A DNA stretch of 64,000 nucleotides from Zoogloea oleivorans (lineage in GTDB: Bacteria > Pseudomonadota > Gammaproteobacteria > Burkholderiales > Rhodocyclaceae), in the NCBI GenBank assembly GCA_030157785.1, contig JAOAUC010000024.1, positions 1 to 64,000 of the forward strand, given 5' to 3'. The position numbers and the translations under genes are program-made. The notes under the pieces were generated by a model, which was not told the origin of the DNA, did no database searches, and worked only from the letters and a program-made list of their open reading frames with translations. Positions 7,944 to 16,814 of this stretch are shown here, in pieces. The first letter of the stretch is position 1, and each line of letters opens with the position of its first letter.

Positions 7944-8029
7944 GTAGGGGCGACTTCAGTCGCCCATCCGCACGTCAATCAGGCGCTATTCGTTGACCGG
8001 AGTCCGTGGGCGACTGAAGTCGCCCCTAC
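7944..8029. repeat. REPIN-like element: two inverted REP copies, 86 bp
   Basis: The element begins GTAGGGGCGACTTCAG (7944) and ends with the exact reverse complement, finishing CTAC at 8029. The two 19-mers (7947-7965 and 8008-8026) are inverted and separated by 42 bp. Each can form its own hairpin, or the pair can form one long hairpin, the architecture of REP doublets moved by RAYT transposases. A second element of the same design lies at 13959-14046. It sits at the 3' end of the porin-PQQ-cytochrome operon and could also block 3' exonucleases. Confidence 0.75.
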
Positions 8030-8041
8030 CGTCGCTCCTGC

Positions 8042-8713
8042 TCAGGGTTGCTGTTTGCCGAGGTATTGCAGGTAGGCGACCAGTTCCCAGATCTGTTCTT
8101 CGGTGAAGGCGGCGCCCCAGGGCGGCATCACGTCGGCGCCCTGGCGGCCCTTGTAGATGGTCTCGTAGGCCATTTCGGCGGGCAGGTCGGTGCGGCCCTT
8201 GAAGTCGGGGGCGCGGCCGCCGATGCCTTCGAAACCGTGGCAGTAGCCGGCACAGGTTTTGGCGAAGCGGCGTTTGCCGGCGTTGATGCGGGCTTCGTCG
8301 TTGAGATCGAAAGGCGCCAGCGGGCCGGTGCTCTGGCCGCCGGGGGTGGCGGCGAGGCGCTTCACGTAGGCCACCAGTTGTTCGATCTCGGCACTCTCGA
8401 GCACGGTGCCCCAGGGCGGCATGGCCTTGTCGCCGTGCTTGCCGTGGATGATGCGGTCGCGGATCTTGTCTTCGGCGAGGTCGCTGCGCCCGGTCAGTTT
8501 CGGCCCGTAGCTGGCGCCGCCGCCGCTGCTGGCCACACCGGCGCCGTGCTCGCCGTGGCAACTCACGCACAGTTGGTCGAAACGGGCCCGGCCGGCGGCG
8601 ATACGGGTCTTGCCTTCATCGGCGGGCGGCGCCACGGCACCCGCGTCGGCGATGAGGGCGAGGAGCAGGGCGGCGGGGGCGAGGCGGTGCAGGATTACGC
8701 GGATGGGGTTCAT
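8042..8713 (-). CDS. Periplasmic dihaem cytochrome c with one atypical CX3CH site
   Basis: 223 aa with a signal peptide (MNPIRVILHRLAPAALLLAL, cleaved after the Ala-rich stretch). Two class I cytochrome c domains follow. The first has CVSCH and the axial Met region AMPPWG; the second has CAGYCH, that is C-x3-C-H instead of C-x2-C-H, and its own VMPPWG. It is the last gene of the porin-PQQ dehydrogenase operon and is the obvious electron acceptor for that dehydrogenase. I set the start at the ATG at 8713, before the signal peptide; a longer in-frame extension runs antisense-like through the upstream spacer and is not credible. Whether the second site binds haem is uncertain. Confidence 0.88.
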   Translation of the reverse strand: MNPIRVILHRLAPAALLLALIADAGAVAPPADEGKTRIAAGRARFDQLCVSCHGEHGAGVASSGGGASYGPKLTGRSDLAEDKIRDRIIHGKHGDKAMPPWGTVLESAEIEQLVAYVKRLAATPGGQSTGPLAPFDLNDEARINAGKRRFAKTCAGYCHGFEGIGGRAPDFKGRTDLPAEMAYETIYKGRQGADVMPPWGAAFTEEQIWELVAYLQYLGKQQP

Positions 8714-8832
8714 TTTTCTCTCTGTCCGTATAAGGAAAAAGGGGTGCGGCGTCCGGAGGCAGGCGCCACACCCTATAAACAGCACGACTGGCCGCGTCCG
8801 GCCCGGGTCGTGCCGCGGAGCAAAAACGGTGC

Positions 8833-10500
8833 TTACTCGAGGGTGAAGCCGATCAGTGCAGCGCCGCCCGGCAGGTCCTTGATCTGCGGGAAGGCGCCGG
8901 CCAGGAAGCCCGGGGCGTGGGAGCCGAGGCCGGTGGGGATCACGATGTACTGCTTGCCCTTCACCGCGTAGCTCACCGGGCCGCCGCGGGCGCCGGAGCC
9001 GGCGTTGAAGCGCCACAGCTCCTTGCCGTTGTCGGCGTCGTAGGCGTAGAGGCGGCCTTCCATGTCGCCGGTAAAGACGAGGCCGCCGGCAGTGGTCAGC
9101 ACGCTGGACAGGGGCGGCAGCTCGTAGCGGATGCTCCACTTGAGCTTGCCGGTCAGCGGGTCGCGGGCGTCGAGGCGGCCGTCAGGCTTCTTGCCGTTGG
9201 GCGGCGGCACCAGCTTGATCTCGTCGATGCCCAGCGACAGCGAAGAGATGGCGGTCAGGTTGGACGGGTCGTCCTTGCCGGACACCACCTCGTTGCACAC
9301 CTCCATGGCGTGGGAGTACCACAGGCCGGTGCCCGGGTTGTAGGCGCCGTGGTTCCAGCTGCGCGCGCCGAGCAGGTTGGGGCACAGCAGTTCGCGCTTG
9401 CCCGGCTGGGGACGGCGCGGCTCGATGATGGCGCCGGTCTTGGGGTCGATGCCCTTGGCCCAGTTCATGTTCTCGGCAAACTGCCAGACGTTTTCGAGGG
9501 AGCCGTCGGTCTTGTCCATGACGAACACGAAGCCGCTCTTGTTGAGGTGGACGATCACGTCCTTGCCGTCTTTCTTGACCAGCAGGGCCTCGTAGGCGGA
9601 GTCGAAGTCCCAGGTGTCGTGGGGGATTTCCTGGCGGTGCCACTTGAGCTTGCCGGTCTTGGGGTCGAGGGCCAGCAGGGTGGCGGTGTACTTGTTGTCG
9701 CCCTCGCGGCCCGGGGTGTAGTAGTCGGGGGCGGCGTTGGAGGTGCCGATGTAGATGGTGTCGGTGCTCTCGTCGTAGGTGCCGGGCATCCATGCCGAGC
9801 CGCCGCCCACCTTGCCGCTGTCGCCGGGCCAGCTGGCCGGGTCGTTCTTGATGACTTCAAAGTTCCACACCGGCTTGCCGGTGTCGGCATTTACCGCGTA
9901 GATCTTGCCGGCGATGGGCTGATCGCCCCCTGTGGTGCCGCCGAAGAGCACGTCACCGGCCAGTTGCGGCGGGGCCGAGAACAGCGCGCCGTACTGGGTC
10001 TTGGGGTCGGTGAGCTGGGTGCTCCACACCTCCTTGCCGGTCTTCTGGTCGAGGGCGATGAAGCGCCCGTCGAGGCTGCCGATGAAGACCTTGCCGCGGC
10101 CCACCGTCACGCCGCGGCTGGCCGAGGCGTAGAAGGCCTGCTTGGCGATCGGGTTGAGCTTGGCGGTGTAGTGCCAGAGGGTCTTGCCGGTGGCAGCGTC
10201 CACCGCCCAGGCGTTGTTGTCGGCCGAGATGTAGTACAGCACCCCGTCAACCACGATGGGGGTGGCCTGCAGGCCGTGGGTGATGTTGCCCGGCTGGTGG
10301 ATCCACGCCACCTTGAGCTTCTTGACGTTGGTCTTGTTGATCTGGGTGAGCGGGCTGTAGCGCCAGGCGTTGTAGCTGCGGTGGTATTGCGGCCAGTTGT
10401 CCGGGTCGGCATAGCCGGGGCGGGTTTCGGCGGCCAGGGCGGCACCGGCGATCAGCAGCGCACCGGCACAGGCGGCCAGGCGGAACGGGGTCTTCTTCAT
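8833..10500 (-). CDS. PQQ-dependent alcohol dehydrogenase, lanthanide-type signature, lacking vicinal cysteines
   Basis: 555 aa with a signal peptide (residues 1-22, ALAAETRPG after cleavage) and an eight-bladed quinoprotein propeller. Periplasmic enzymes of this family oxidise primary alcohols and pass electrons to cytochrome c. The active-site segment reads HDTWDFD: the catalytic Asp is followed two residues later by a second Asp, the mark of lanthanide-using homologues (XoxF, PedH). The vicinal Cys-Cys normally found before NRG is replaced (FYASASRGV), which is unusual. I chose the ATG at 10500 since AAGGAAT lies 8 bp upstream; an ATG at 10506 is too close. It lies between the porin and cytochrome genes in one operon under a sigma-54 promoter. 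The substrate is unknown. Confidence 0.9.
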   Translation of the reverse strand: MKKTPFRLAACAGALLIAGAALAAETRPGYADPDNWPQYHRSYNAWRYSPLTQINKTNVKKLKVAWIHQPGNITHGLQATPIVVDGVLYYISADNNAWAVDAATGKTLWHYTAKLNPIAKQAFYASASRGVTVGRGKVFIGSLDGRFIALDQKTGKEVWSTQLTDPKTQYGALFSAPPQLAGDVLFGGTTGGDQPIAGKIYAVNADTGKPVWNFEVIKNDPASWPGDSGKVGGGSAWMPGTYDESTDTIYIGTSNAAPDYYTPGREGDNKYTATLLALDPKTGKLKWHRQEIPHDTWDFDSAYEALLVKKDGKDVIVHLNKSGFVFVMDKTDGSLENVWQFAENMNWAKGIDPKTGAIIEPRRPQPGKRELLCPNLLGARSWNHGAYNPGTGLWYSHAMEVCNEVVSGKDDPSNLTAISSLSLGIDEIKLVPPPNGKKPDGRLDARDPLTGKLKWSIRYELPPLSSVLTTAGGLVFTGDMEGRLYAYDADNGKELWRFNAGSGARGGPVSYAVKGKQYIVIPTGLGSHAPGFLAGAFPQIKDLPGGAALIGFTLE

Positions 10501-10528
10501 GGTCATATTCCTTTGAATTCGGCGGCGC

Positions 10529-11665
10529 TCAGAACGTGAAATTGATACCGGCATTCACCAGCAGGGTCCGGTTGCCAACGCTCGGCACACCGGCGGCAAC
10601 AATACTCGTCTTGATGGTGGCGGCCGAGTCGGCGTCCACATAGGCCGTCTGCACATAGATCGTGGTGTCGGCACGCAGCTTGTAGTCGTTGCTCAACACC
10701 ACGTTGCGGGTGTGGTCGTTCTTGTTGAGCTTGTCCTTGTTGTCGTAATAGGCCAGGGTCGCCGTGTTTTCGGGATGCCACTTCCAGTCCACACCGGCGC
10801 TCACCGCATTGACGTTGGAAACATTGGCGCCGGTGTTCGTTTCGTTCTTGGCATTCAGGTAATTGGCCTTGAAGGTAAAGTCGCCGAAGGGCACGGCGAT
10901 GCCGAGTCCGCCATGCTTCACGTTGTCGTTGGCCGTCGCTTCGTCCTTGATTACCTGATAGGACGCGGACAGGATCACCGGGCCGGTATAGGTGCCGCCT
11001 AGCGCAAATACGCTGTTCTTCTCCAGGCTGCCGGCCTTGCCGCCGGGCGACCACAGGACACCGAAATTGACCGGGCCAATGGTGTTGCGATACTGGATTG
11101 CATTGCTGAAGAAAATACCGACGTCGTTATTCGTGTTGCGCTCGGTGCCCGGGCCGCCGGCGGTGGCCGCGTACTGGTTATAGGCCCAGGCATACAGATT
11201 CGAGAATTGTTCCTTGAAGGCGCGCGGTTCGGTACCGATATGGGCGAGCAATGCCGGGCCGTATTGGCGACCGAAAGTCACGCTGCCCCAATCGCCGCGC
11301 AGACCCAGGTTGGCCTGGCGCCGGAAGAAGGGCGTGCCGTTGCCCTGGGCGTCGCCGGTGCCGTGGAACTGGCCGTTATTGGTATCGAAATGCGCTTCCA
11401 GATTGAAGAAGCCTTCCAGGCCCTTGCCCAGATCCCGGTCGCCCTTGAAGCCCAGCACCGTCTGGCGCAAGCCGCTGGTTTCCATGGAAGTCTTGCCCTT
11501 GCCAGTCGGGTCGGTTTTGCTCTGATACAGCAAGCCGGCATCGATGATGCCGTATATCGAGACGTTGTTTTCGGCCAGTGCCGGTACCGATGCAGTCAAT
11601 AGCAGCAGCGCGGCGGAGATGCTCTTCCTTTTCAGGCGGCGCGAAACGGGTGTGTGCTGAAGCAT
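10529..11665 (-). CDS. Outer-membrane porin (Gram-negative 16-strand type)
   Basis: 378 aa, the usual size for betaproteobacterial trimeric porins (Porin_4 family). It has a signal peptide ending in VPALA, the first strand NNVSIYGIIDAGLLY, the conserved GFKGDRDLGKGLEGFFNLE segment, and a C-terminal strand ending in phenylalanine (GINFTF), which is the outer-membrane insertion signal. It is the first gene of the operon, 28 bp ahead of the PQQ dehydrogenase, so it probably admits the alcohol substrate or metal into the periplasm. AGGAGA lies before the ATG. A sigma-54 promoter is found about 90 bp upstream. Confidence 0.92.
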   Translation of the reverse strand: MLQHTPVSRRLKRKSISAALLLLTASVPALAENNVSIYGIIDAGLLYQSKTDPTGKGKTSMETSGLRQTVLGFKGDRDLGKGLEGFFNLEAHFDTNNGQFHGTGDAQGNGTPFFRRQANLGLRGDWGSVTFGRQYGPALLAHIGTEPRAFKEQFSNLYAWAYNQYAATAGGPGTERNTNNDVGIFFSNAIQYRNTIGPVNFGVLWSPGGKAGSLEKNSVFALGGTYTGPVILSASYQVIKDEATANDNVKHGGLGIAVPFGDFTFKANYLNAKNETNTGANVSNVNAVSAGVDWKWHPENTATLAYYDNKDKLNKNDHTRNVVLSNDYKLRADTTIYVQTAYVDADSAATIKTSIVAAGVPSVGNRTLLVNAGINFTF

Positions 11666-11757
11666 GAATGTCTCCTCTTGTTTTTTTCGCTCCGGAATAC
11701 CTGCCCGGAACGCTGGAACTCCACCGGCCTGAAATAGCCGACGGGCAAGAGGGGAAT

Positions 11758-11773
11758 TGCAACTTCCTTGCCA
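11758..11773 (-). promoter_or_regulatory. Sigma-54 (-24/-12) promoter of the porin-PQQ operon
   Basis: On the minus strand the sequence is TGGCAAGGAAGTTGCA. It has GG and GC exactly 10 bases apart and near-consensus TGGCA and TTGCA boxes. The predicted transcript would have a leader of about 80 bases before the porin ATG. The dyads at 11828-11874 lie 55-100 bp upstream, a normal range for an enhancer-binding activator. Confidence 0.75.
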
Positions 11774-11827
11774 GGAATGAAATTCCGCTTTCAGACGGGA
11801 AAAACGGAACGGTGGCCGGAGAATAAA

Positions 11828-11874
11828 GAGACAGGTGTCTCAATTGGGCTTGCGACGGGAGAGACAGACGTCTC
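11828..11874. promoter_or_regulatory. Two dyad activator sites upstream of the sigma-54 promoter
   Basis: GAGACAGGTGTCTC (11828-11841) is a perfect 6-2-6 dyad, and GAGACAGACGTCTC (11861-11874) has 5-bp GAGAC/GTCTC arms around AGAC. Centres are about 33 bp apart, roughly three helical turns. ACAGGTGTCTCAATT from the first site recurs as ACAGGTGTTTCAATT at 27861-27875 upstream of the second PQQ operon. These are probably binding sites for a Fis-family activator. Confidence 0.65.
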
Positions 11875-13925
<2,051 letters not shown>

Positions 13926-13958
13926 GGACGCACGCGCAGAGCGACGCGGGGGCGACTT

Positions 13959-14046
13959 GTAGGGGCGACTTCAGTCGCCCGCCAACACCCGCCGATCACC
14001 GACACGCCCCCAAGCAAAGTCCGCGGGCGACTGAAGTCGCCCCTAC
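13959..14046. repeat. REPIN-like element: two inverted REP copies, 88 bp
   Basis: It begins GTAGGGGCGACTTCAG and ends with the reverse complement, finishing CTAC at 14046. The 19-mers at 13962-13980 and 14025-14043 are inverted, 44 bp apart, with AGTCCG before the right copy exactly as in the 7944-8029 element. It separates the true thiC stop from a second thiC-tail copy. Confidence 0.75.
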
Positions 14047-14054
14047 ACATCAGG

Positions 14055-14102
14055 GCTATCGAGTTCGTGAAGAACGGCGCGGAGATTTACCGGAGGGTGT
14101 AA
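14055..14102 (+). pseudogene. Orphan copy of the last 16 thiC codons
   Basis: These 48 bases match the end of thiC (13878-13925) at about 41 positions. Read in the matching frame they give AIEFVKNGAEIYRRV plus TAA, against [15 protein letters not shown] plus TAG in the real gene. Most differences are synonymous, so the copy descends from a functional thiC of a related lineage, not from a recent local slip. The natural terminator at 14122-14147 follows it, so this is probably the older gene end, stranded when thiC was replaced by recombination. Confidence 0.75.
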
Positions 14103-14121
14103 GACCGCACAGAAAAAGCCG

Positions 14122-14147
14122 AAAAGGGCCGCAATCGCGGCCCTTTT
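14122..14147 (+). terminator. Rho-independent terminator after thiC
   Basis: AAAAGGGCCGC (14122-14132), loop AATC, GCGGCCCTTTT (14137-14147) form a perfect 11-bp stem, followed by GTCGTCTTTTT. It is placed to end the thiC transcript before the pilin cluster. Confidence 0.88.
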
Positions 14148-14217
14148 GTCGTCTTTTTCTGATTCAGTTTTCCCGCCAAATGCCGCTAATCAAGCTGTCC
14201 GGCACCCGAGAATCCCA

Positions 14218-14799
14218 ATGCAGATGTACCCACACAACGGCTTCACCCTCGTCGAGCTCCTCGTGACGGTAGCCATCGCCGCAATTCTGGCGAGTGTGGC
14301 GGTTCCTTCCTACACCGCGATGATGAATTCGACCCGGCTTGCGACCCAGTCCAATGAGCTCCTCGGCGCATTGATGATTGCTCGCAGCGAGGCCATCCGC
14401 CTCAACCAGCTGGTCATTTTCTGTCGTAGCGACGACGGCGTCGCGTGCTCCGGCGCCATGGGTCGATGGGAGGGTTGGCTGGTCTTTGCGGACAACAACC
14501 GGAACGACAGTCCGGATGCCGGCGAGGTGTTGCGCACCGGCACCATTGCATCAAGCATGCTCTACGTGCGGGCCAGTCCGACGATTCTGGTCCAGTCCAA
14601 CCGCATCCGGTTTGGTTCCGACGGCTTTGCCCGCAACGCGCGGGGGGCATCGGCCATCCTGCTGCAGGCCTCCCTGGGGGTCTGCATTCCGACGGTTTCT
14701 CCGGCCCTGAATTACCGGGCAATCCGCATCGTTGCCGGCGGACGCGCATCGATCAGCTCCGTCGACTATGGCGGCGCTTGCCCCATGCCCTTGAACTGA
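14218..14799 (+). CDS. GspH/FimT-type minor pseudopilin
   Basis: 193 aa. The class III leader cleaved by PilD is clear: a short basic head then G|FTLVELLVTVAIAAILASV, with Glu at mature position 5. The rest fits the GspH/FimT domain, with two cysteine pairs. FimT/FimU proteins prime assembly of type IV pili and in some species bind DNA for uptake. It is the first gene of a cluster continuing with pilV, pilW, pilX, pilY1 and pilE. Start at the ATG at 14218 (a second ATG two codons later is equally possible); longer extensions upstream run through the thiC terminator region and are unlikely. Confidence 0.85.
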   Translation: MQMYPHNGFTLVELLVTVAIAAILASVAVPSYTAMMNSTRLATQSNELLGALMIARSEAIRLNQLVIFCRSDDGVACSGAMGRWEGWLVFADNNRNDSPDAGEVLRTGTIASSMLYVRASPTILVQSNRIRFGSDGFARNARGASAILLQASLGVCIPTVSPALNYRAIRIVAGGRASISSVDYGGACPMPLN

Positions 14800-14825
14800 C
14801 CTCGTCTCTGCGTGGCTTACCGGAC

Positions 14826-15269
14826 ATGAAACCCAGCACAGTTTCCTCCCTCCAGCGCCAACGCGGCGTTGGCCTGCTCGAAGTGCTCATTTCGATGATC
14901 ATCCTCTCCCTGTGCATGCTGGGCATGGCGGCGCTCCAGACGACGGCCCTGCGCAACAACCAGAGCGCCCAGTCGCGCTCGATGGCAACCATCCTGAGTG
15001 CCTCGATCATCGATGCCATGCGTGCCAATGCCACGTCTGCCCGCAGCGGGCAGTACAACGTGGCAACCTGTGCCAACCCGGGCGGCGACGTCCTGGTCCA
15101 GCTCGACGTCGTCACCTGGCTGCTGTCCCTCAAGAGCGCGATCGGCGTCACGGCCTGCGGCGGCATCAACTGCCGCAACGGGCTGTGTGACATCACCGTC
15201 CAGTGGGACGACTCGCGTGCCACTGCGGGTGAGCAGGTCTACACCGTCACCACCAGGATTCAGCTTTGA
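14826..15269 (+). CDS. pilV: Type IV pilus minor pilin PilV
   Basis: 147 aa with the prepilin leader RGVG|LLEVLISMIILSLCMLGM, including Glu5, and the PilV-typical hydrophobic helix followed by a Cys-containing globular domain (TCANPGG, TACGGINCRNGLCDITVQW). Minor pilins V, W and X form the tip complex with PilY1. The ATG at 14826 lies 26 bp after the FimT-like stop. The stop codon overlaps the TTG start of pilW, indicating translational coupling. Confidence 0.88.
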   Translation: MKPSTVSSLQRQRGVGLLEVLISMIILSLCMLGMAALQTTALRNNQSAQSRSMATILSASIIDAMRANATSARSGQYNVATCANPGGDVLVQLDVVTWLLSLKSAIGVTACGGINCRNGLCDITVQWDDSRATAGEQVYTVTTRIQL

Positions 15270-16297
15270 AAGCCAGTTCGCTCCGCCTGTCATCAGGGCG
15301 TCCATCGCGGGCCCGGGGCCTCTCGCTGGTCGAGTTGATGGTGTCCATGGCTTTGGGGCTGGTTTTGATGGGCGGGGTATTTGTTGTGTTCATGGGCAGT
15401 CAGACAGGCTTCAAGACCTCCGAAAACCTGTCGCGCATGCAGGACTCGGCCCGCATCGCGTTCGTGATCATGAGTCGGGAGATACGCGAGGCCGGCAGCA
15501 CTGGCTGCGGCAACGGCAGCCGTACCGACACGGCGCTCTACAGGCGCAACGCCAGCATTCTGAACGCCGCGCAAACCACGCCCCCCGCCTGGTGGAGCGT
15601 GCTGGCCGACGGCGTCCAGGGCTTCGACGCCAGCGTGTCGACCCCGGCAGTGGCCTTTGGTACCGGAAGTGGCGAGCGGGTTGCCGGCACCGACGCGATT
15701 CGCGTGGCCGGTGCCTTCGGCGCGGGCTTTACCATCGATGCTCACGACGACACGCTGAACAAGTTCACGCTGAATACGGGCACCTCCGGCATCACCGCCA
15801 ATGACATCCTGATTGCCTGCGACTACAAGCAGTCCACCGTCCTGGTGGCGTCCACCGTCGCCGCGACCGTCGTTACCTATGCCGCGAGCAGCGCCGGCAA
15901 TTGCGGCACGGCACTCGGCTACGACATGACTGGCCTCTGCCCGGCGACCGACTACAACTACGACCCGCGGGTCTCGCGCCTGTCTCGTTTCGGTGCCAGC
16001 ACCTGGTACATCGGCAAGGGGGCCGACGGCCGTTCGTCCCTTTTCCGGATATTCCTCGACGCTGCACCCGAGGAGATTGCCCCCGGCGTCACCAACATGC
16101 AGCTCGTGTACCTCCAGGAGGGCGGCCTGACATATGTGACTGCCGCGACGGTGACTGACTGGGGCAGGGTCCTGGCAGTTCGGGTCACCCTGACATTCGA
16201 AGGCCAGAACGCGGGCGTATCCACGGATACCACCGGTACGGGCCGCCTCGCGACGGAGACGACCAGCACCGTCATGCTCAGGAACAGGGCGCCATGA
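15266..16297 (+). CDS. pilW: Type IV pilus minor pilin PilW
   Basis: 343 aa, long as is usual for PilW. The leader RARG|LSLVELMVSMALGLVLMGGV shows the prepilin cleavage site and Glu5. A large extracytoplasmic domain follows. The start is a TTG at 15266 that overlaps the pilV TGA, with AGGA 8 bp upstream; no ATG is available before the leader. The stop overlaps the pilX ATG by four bases. Confidence 0.87.
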   Translation: MKASSLRLSSGRPSRARGLSLVELMVSMALGLVLMGGVFVVFMGSQTGFKTSENLSRMQDSARIAFVIMSREIREAGSTGCGNGSRTDTALYRRNASILNAAQTTPPAWWSVLADGVQGFDASVSTPAVAFGTGSGERVAGTDAIRVAGAFGAGFTIDAHDDTLNKFTLNTGTSGITANDILIACDYKQSTVLVASTVAATVVTYAASSAGNCGTALGYDMTGLCPATDYNYDPRVSRLSRFGASTWYIGKGADGRSSLFRIFLDAAPEEIAPGVTNMQLVYLQEGGLTYVTAATVTDWGRVLAVRVTLTFEGQNAGVSTDTTGTGRLATETTSTVMLRNRAP

Positions 16298-16800
16298 TGA
16301 CTTCACGTCGCACACAACAGCGCGGGATCGTCCTCATGGTGTCGATGCTGATCCTGATCATCATCACCTTGCTGGGCCTGTCGTCCATGCGCAGTGTTGG
16401 CCTTGAGGAAAGGATGAGCGGCAACCTCTATGACCGGAGCTTCATCTTCGAGGCGGCGGAGGCGGCCCTGCGCGAGGCCGAAAAGGTGGCGGCCACCCCG
16501 ATCAGCTTTACCGCCGCGTGCCTCAACGGGCTGTGCCCGACCCCGGTGGCCGGCGCCGCCGACCGCTGGCTGGATGGCAGTTTTGCAGGCTGGAAGAGCG
16601 CCACCAGCCCCGACGCCAATCTCGTGACCACCCAGTACATCATCGAGGACATGGGAAGCCAGCCCGTCGACGGTACCTGCCACCTGCAGATCCCGGTCGA
16701 GCCGACCTGCCTCGTTCCGATGTACCGCATCACCGCCCGCGCCCTGGCTACCAATGGCCGGGGCAGCGCCGTGATTCTCCAATCCAACATTCGCCAATAA
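16294..16800 (+). CDS. pilX: Type IV pilus minor pilin PilX
   Basis: 168 aa. A basic head (TSRRTQQRG) precedes the hydrophobic helix IVLMVSMLILIIITLLGLSS and then the PilX_N-type segment RSVGLEERMSGNLYDRS with the FEAAEAALREAE helix typical of this family. It lacks the standard Glu5 leader form, as PilX proteins often do. Its ATG overlaps the pilW stop (ATGA), and pilY1 begins 14 bp after it. Confidence 0.87.
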   Translation: MMTSRRTQQRGIVLMVSMLILIIITLLGLSSMRSVGLEERMSGNLYDRSFIFEAAEAALREAEKVAATPISFTAACLNGLCPTPVAGAADRWLDGSFAGWKSATSPDANLVTTQYIIEDMGSQPVDGTCHLQIPVEPTCLVPMYRITARALATNGRGSAVILQSNIRQ

Positions 16801-16814
16801 CCGGACAGTAGGCC

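Noticed and set aside
8714-9139. N-terminal extension of the dihaem cytochrome into the PQQ gene region
   Set aside because: The extension is an Arg-rich shadow of the dehydrogenase; the signal peptide gives a clear start at 8713.
8917-10539. Long plus-strand open frame of 540 codons opposite the first PQQ dehydrogenase
   Set aside because: It is Val/Gly/Ala-rich without any recognisable domain and mirrors the real gene on the other strand; high GC makes such antisense frames common.
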